Position numbers and translations under genes: made by a program. A stretch of DNA of 64,000 bases from Liopterus haemorrhoidalis. Taxonomy: Eukaryota; Arthropoda; Insecta; Coleoptera; Dytiscidae. The notes beneath the pieces were generated by a model. The model was given only the letters and a program-made list of their open reading frames with translations, did not search any database and had not been told where the DNA came from. Each line of letters starts with the position of its first letter. Positions within the stretch are counted from its first letter, which is position 1. Shown one piece after another: positions 63,046 to 64,000 of this stretch. The DNA is taken from the NCBI GenBank assembly GCA_963971575.1, contig OZ020611.1, forward strand, positions 27,759,279-27,823,278, in the 5' to 3' direction.

Positions 63046-64000
63046 CGAGGGTTAGCTTTTATGTTTTTACAAGCAACCACTAGATGGCAATATTGAAATG
63101 TGTCATTGCAATATTCGTAAAATTTGGCATTTGTTATTGTGAAATCAGTGGCAGTTGACCAAGTAGTTTGTTAATAGTGAGCGTTAAAAAAAAAAAAAAT
63201 TGTGAAAAAATGGATATTACTCGTGAAGGTTTCGTTGGATGATTTTTTACGATTTTAGTAAAGGCCTAACTCAACAACAATGCATAGATTCACTTCGTCA
63301 ACTTTTGGTAATGAAGCATTATCAGAAAAGACGAGTGATGAATCTCGTGAAGGTCGACCAAAATCGGTTGTGATTCAAAAAAACATCGATGCTGTGTGCA
63401 AAATGATTGCAAAAATCGGCATGTGACTTACCGTGAGATAGAGGCATCCTTTAGCATATCGCAGACTGCAATACATTAGATTTTGCATGAACATTTAGCT
63501 GTGAAAAAGAAATGTTCCCGATGGATTCCGCATAATTTTATCGAAGCTCAAAAAAAAGGCTCGTGTTAATTGGTGTACGGAAATGCTAAAATAATTCAAC
63601 CTAGGCACTGCAAAATCCGTATACAACATCGTTACAGTTGACGAAACTTGGATTTATTCATATGAACTGGAAACTAAGCAACAATCCACTGTTTGGGTTT
63701 TCCAAGATGAACCGAAACCCACAAAAGTTGTTCGTTCATGAAGCACTTCCTTGAAAATGATGGCTTGTTTCTTCGGTTGTACTGGAAATATCGCAACCAT
63801 TCCTTTAGAGGATCGGAGAACAGTTAATGCTGAATAATATACAACAGGTATACAACATTGTTTGCCAGAAGACATCGACAAAATCAGGCAAAACAACCAA
63901 AAACGTCGCATGATTCTTCATCATGACAATGCAATGAATTAATGTCTCATTGCCCGTATTCACCTGATTTATCCCCTAACGACTTTTTTTTTTTGTTCCC
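63046..64000 (+). pseudogene. mariner transposase pseudogene, cut by the window end
   Basis: A probable left terminal repeat (CGAGGGTTAGCTTTTATG) follows TA at 63044-63045. The frame from ATG at 63210 begins MDITREGF, then is broken many times. Later blocks: TVDETWIYSYELETKQQSTV (first D), MMACFFGCTGNIATIPLEDR, RMILHHDNA (second D) and CPYSPDLSPNDFFL (third D, DD34D type). At least six stops or shifts. The 3' end is outside the window. Confidence 0.8.

Overview
The window reads as animal nuclear DNA, most likely from an arthropod and plausibly an insect: it is AT-rich, no prokaryotic operon or single-copy host gene could be recognised, and the repeat content (LINEs with apurinic endonuclease and reverse transcriptase, Penelope-like elements, piggyBac, mariner/Tc1, pogo and many hAT elements) is typical of such genomes. 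The call rests on element content, not on a host marker gene.

Layout. 0-6.4 kb: a LINE RNase H tail, a tRNA-derived SINE, a hAT transposase remnant and three more LINE 3' pieces. 6.4-9.3 kb: a cluster of two unclassified repeat families (called A and B here) with a second SINE copy, joined at a CAGA microsatellite. 9.8-14.3 kb: a pogo deletion derivative and a nearly complete LINE whose ORF1 ends in an SGNH-esterase motif. 14.5-19.5 kb: a 5-kb element with hAT-like ends and an exact 8-bp target duplication, holding a long-inverted-repeat element and a complete piggyBac with an uninterrupted transposase. 19.5-22.1 kb: an inverted-repeat element and a family A copy with a pogo derivative inside. 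22.4-27.0 kb: a LINE with both ORFs intact. 27.0-30.8 kb: a Penelope-like element with inverted flanking repeats carrying hammerhead-ribozyme core motifs, then a three-level nest (hAT > family C > family B). 31.6-35.8 kb: several hAT-type elements with target duplications, a third family A copy and a pogo derivative. 37.2-40.6 kb: a broken Tc1 transposase with an in-frame 180-bp duplication of its DNA-binding domain and, close by, an intact mariner-like DD41D element with perfect 30-bp terminal repeats. 46.1-50.1 kb: a decayed Tc1 with a decayed pogo inside. 51.8-58.5 kb: a hAT MITE, an orphan decayed ORF, tRNA-like SINE heads and a LINE split cleanly by family A. 59.4-64 kb: a second Penelope-like fragment with an open GIY-YIG endonuclease frame, a LINE fragment and a decayed mariner running off the window.

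The genes do not form a pathway. Almost every coding stretch serves transposition, and the window is best read as layers of insertion. The youngest-looking, possibly competent layers are the piggyBac (16.4 kb), the LINE (22.4 kb) and the DD41D mariner (39.3 kb). The least explained component is family A: about 1 kb, conserved ends, no visible target duplication, an internal CAGA array and a tRNA-like segment that differs between copies. All family names were assigned by reading motifs by eye; no database search was run.
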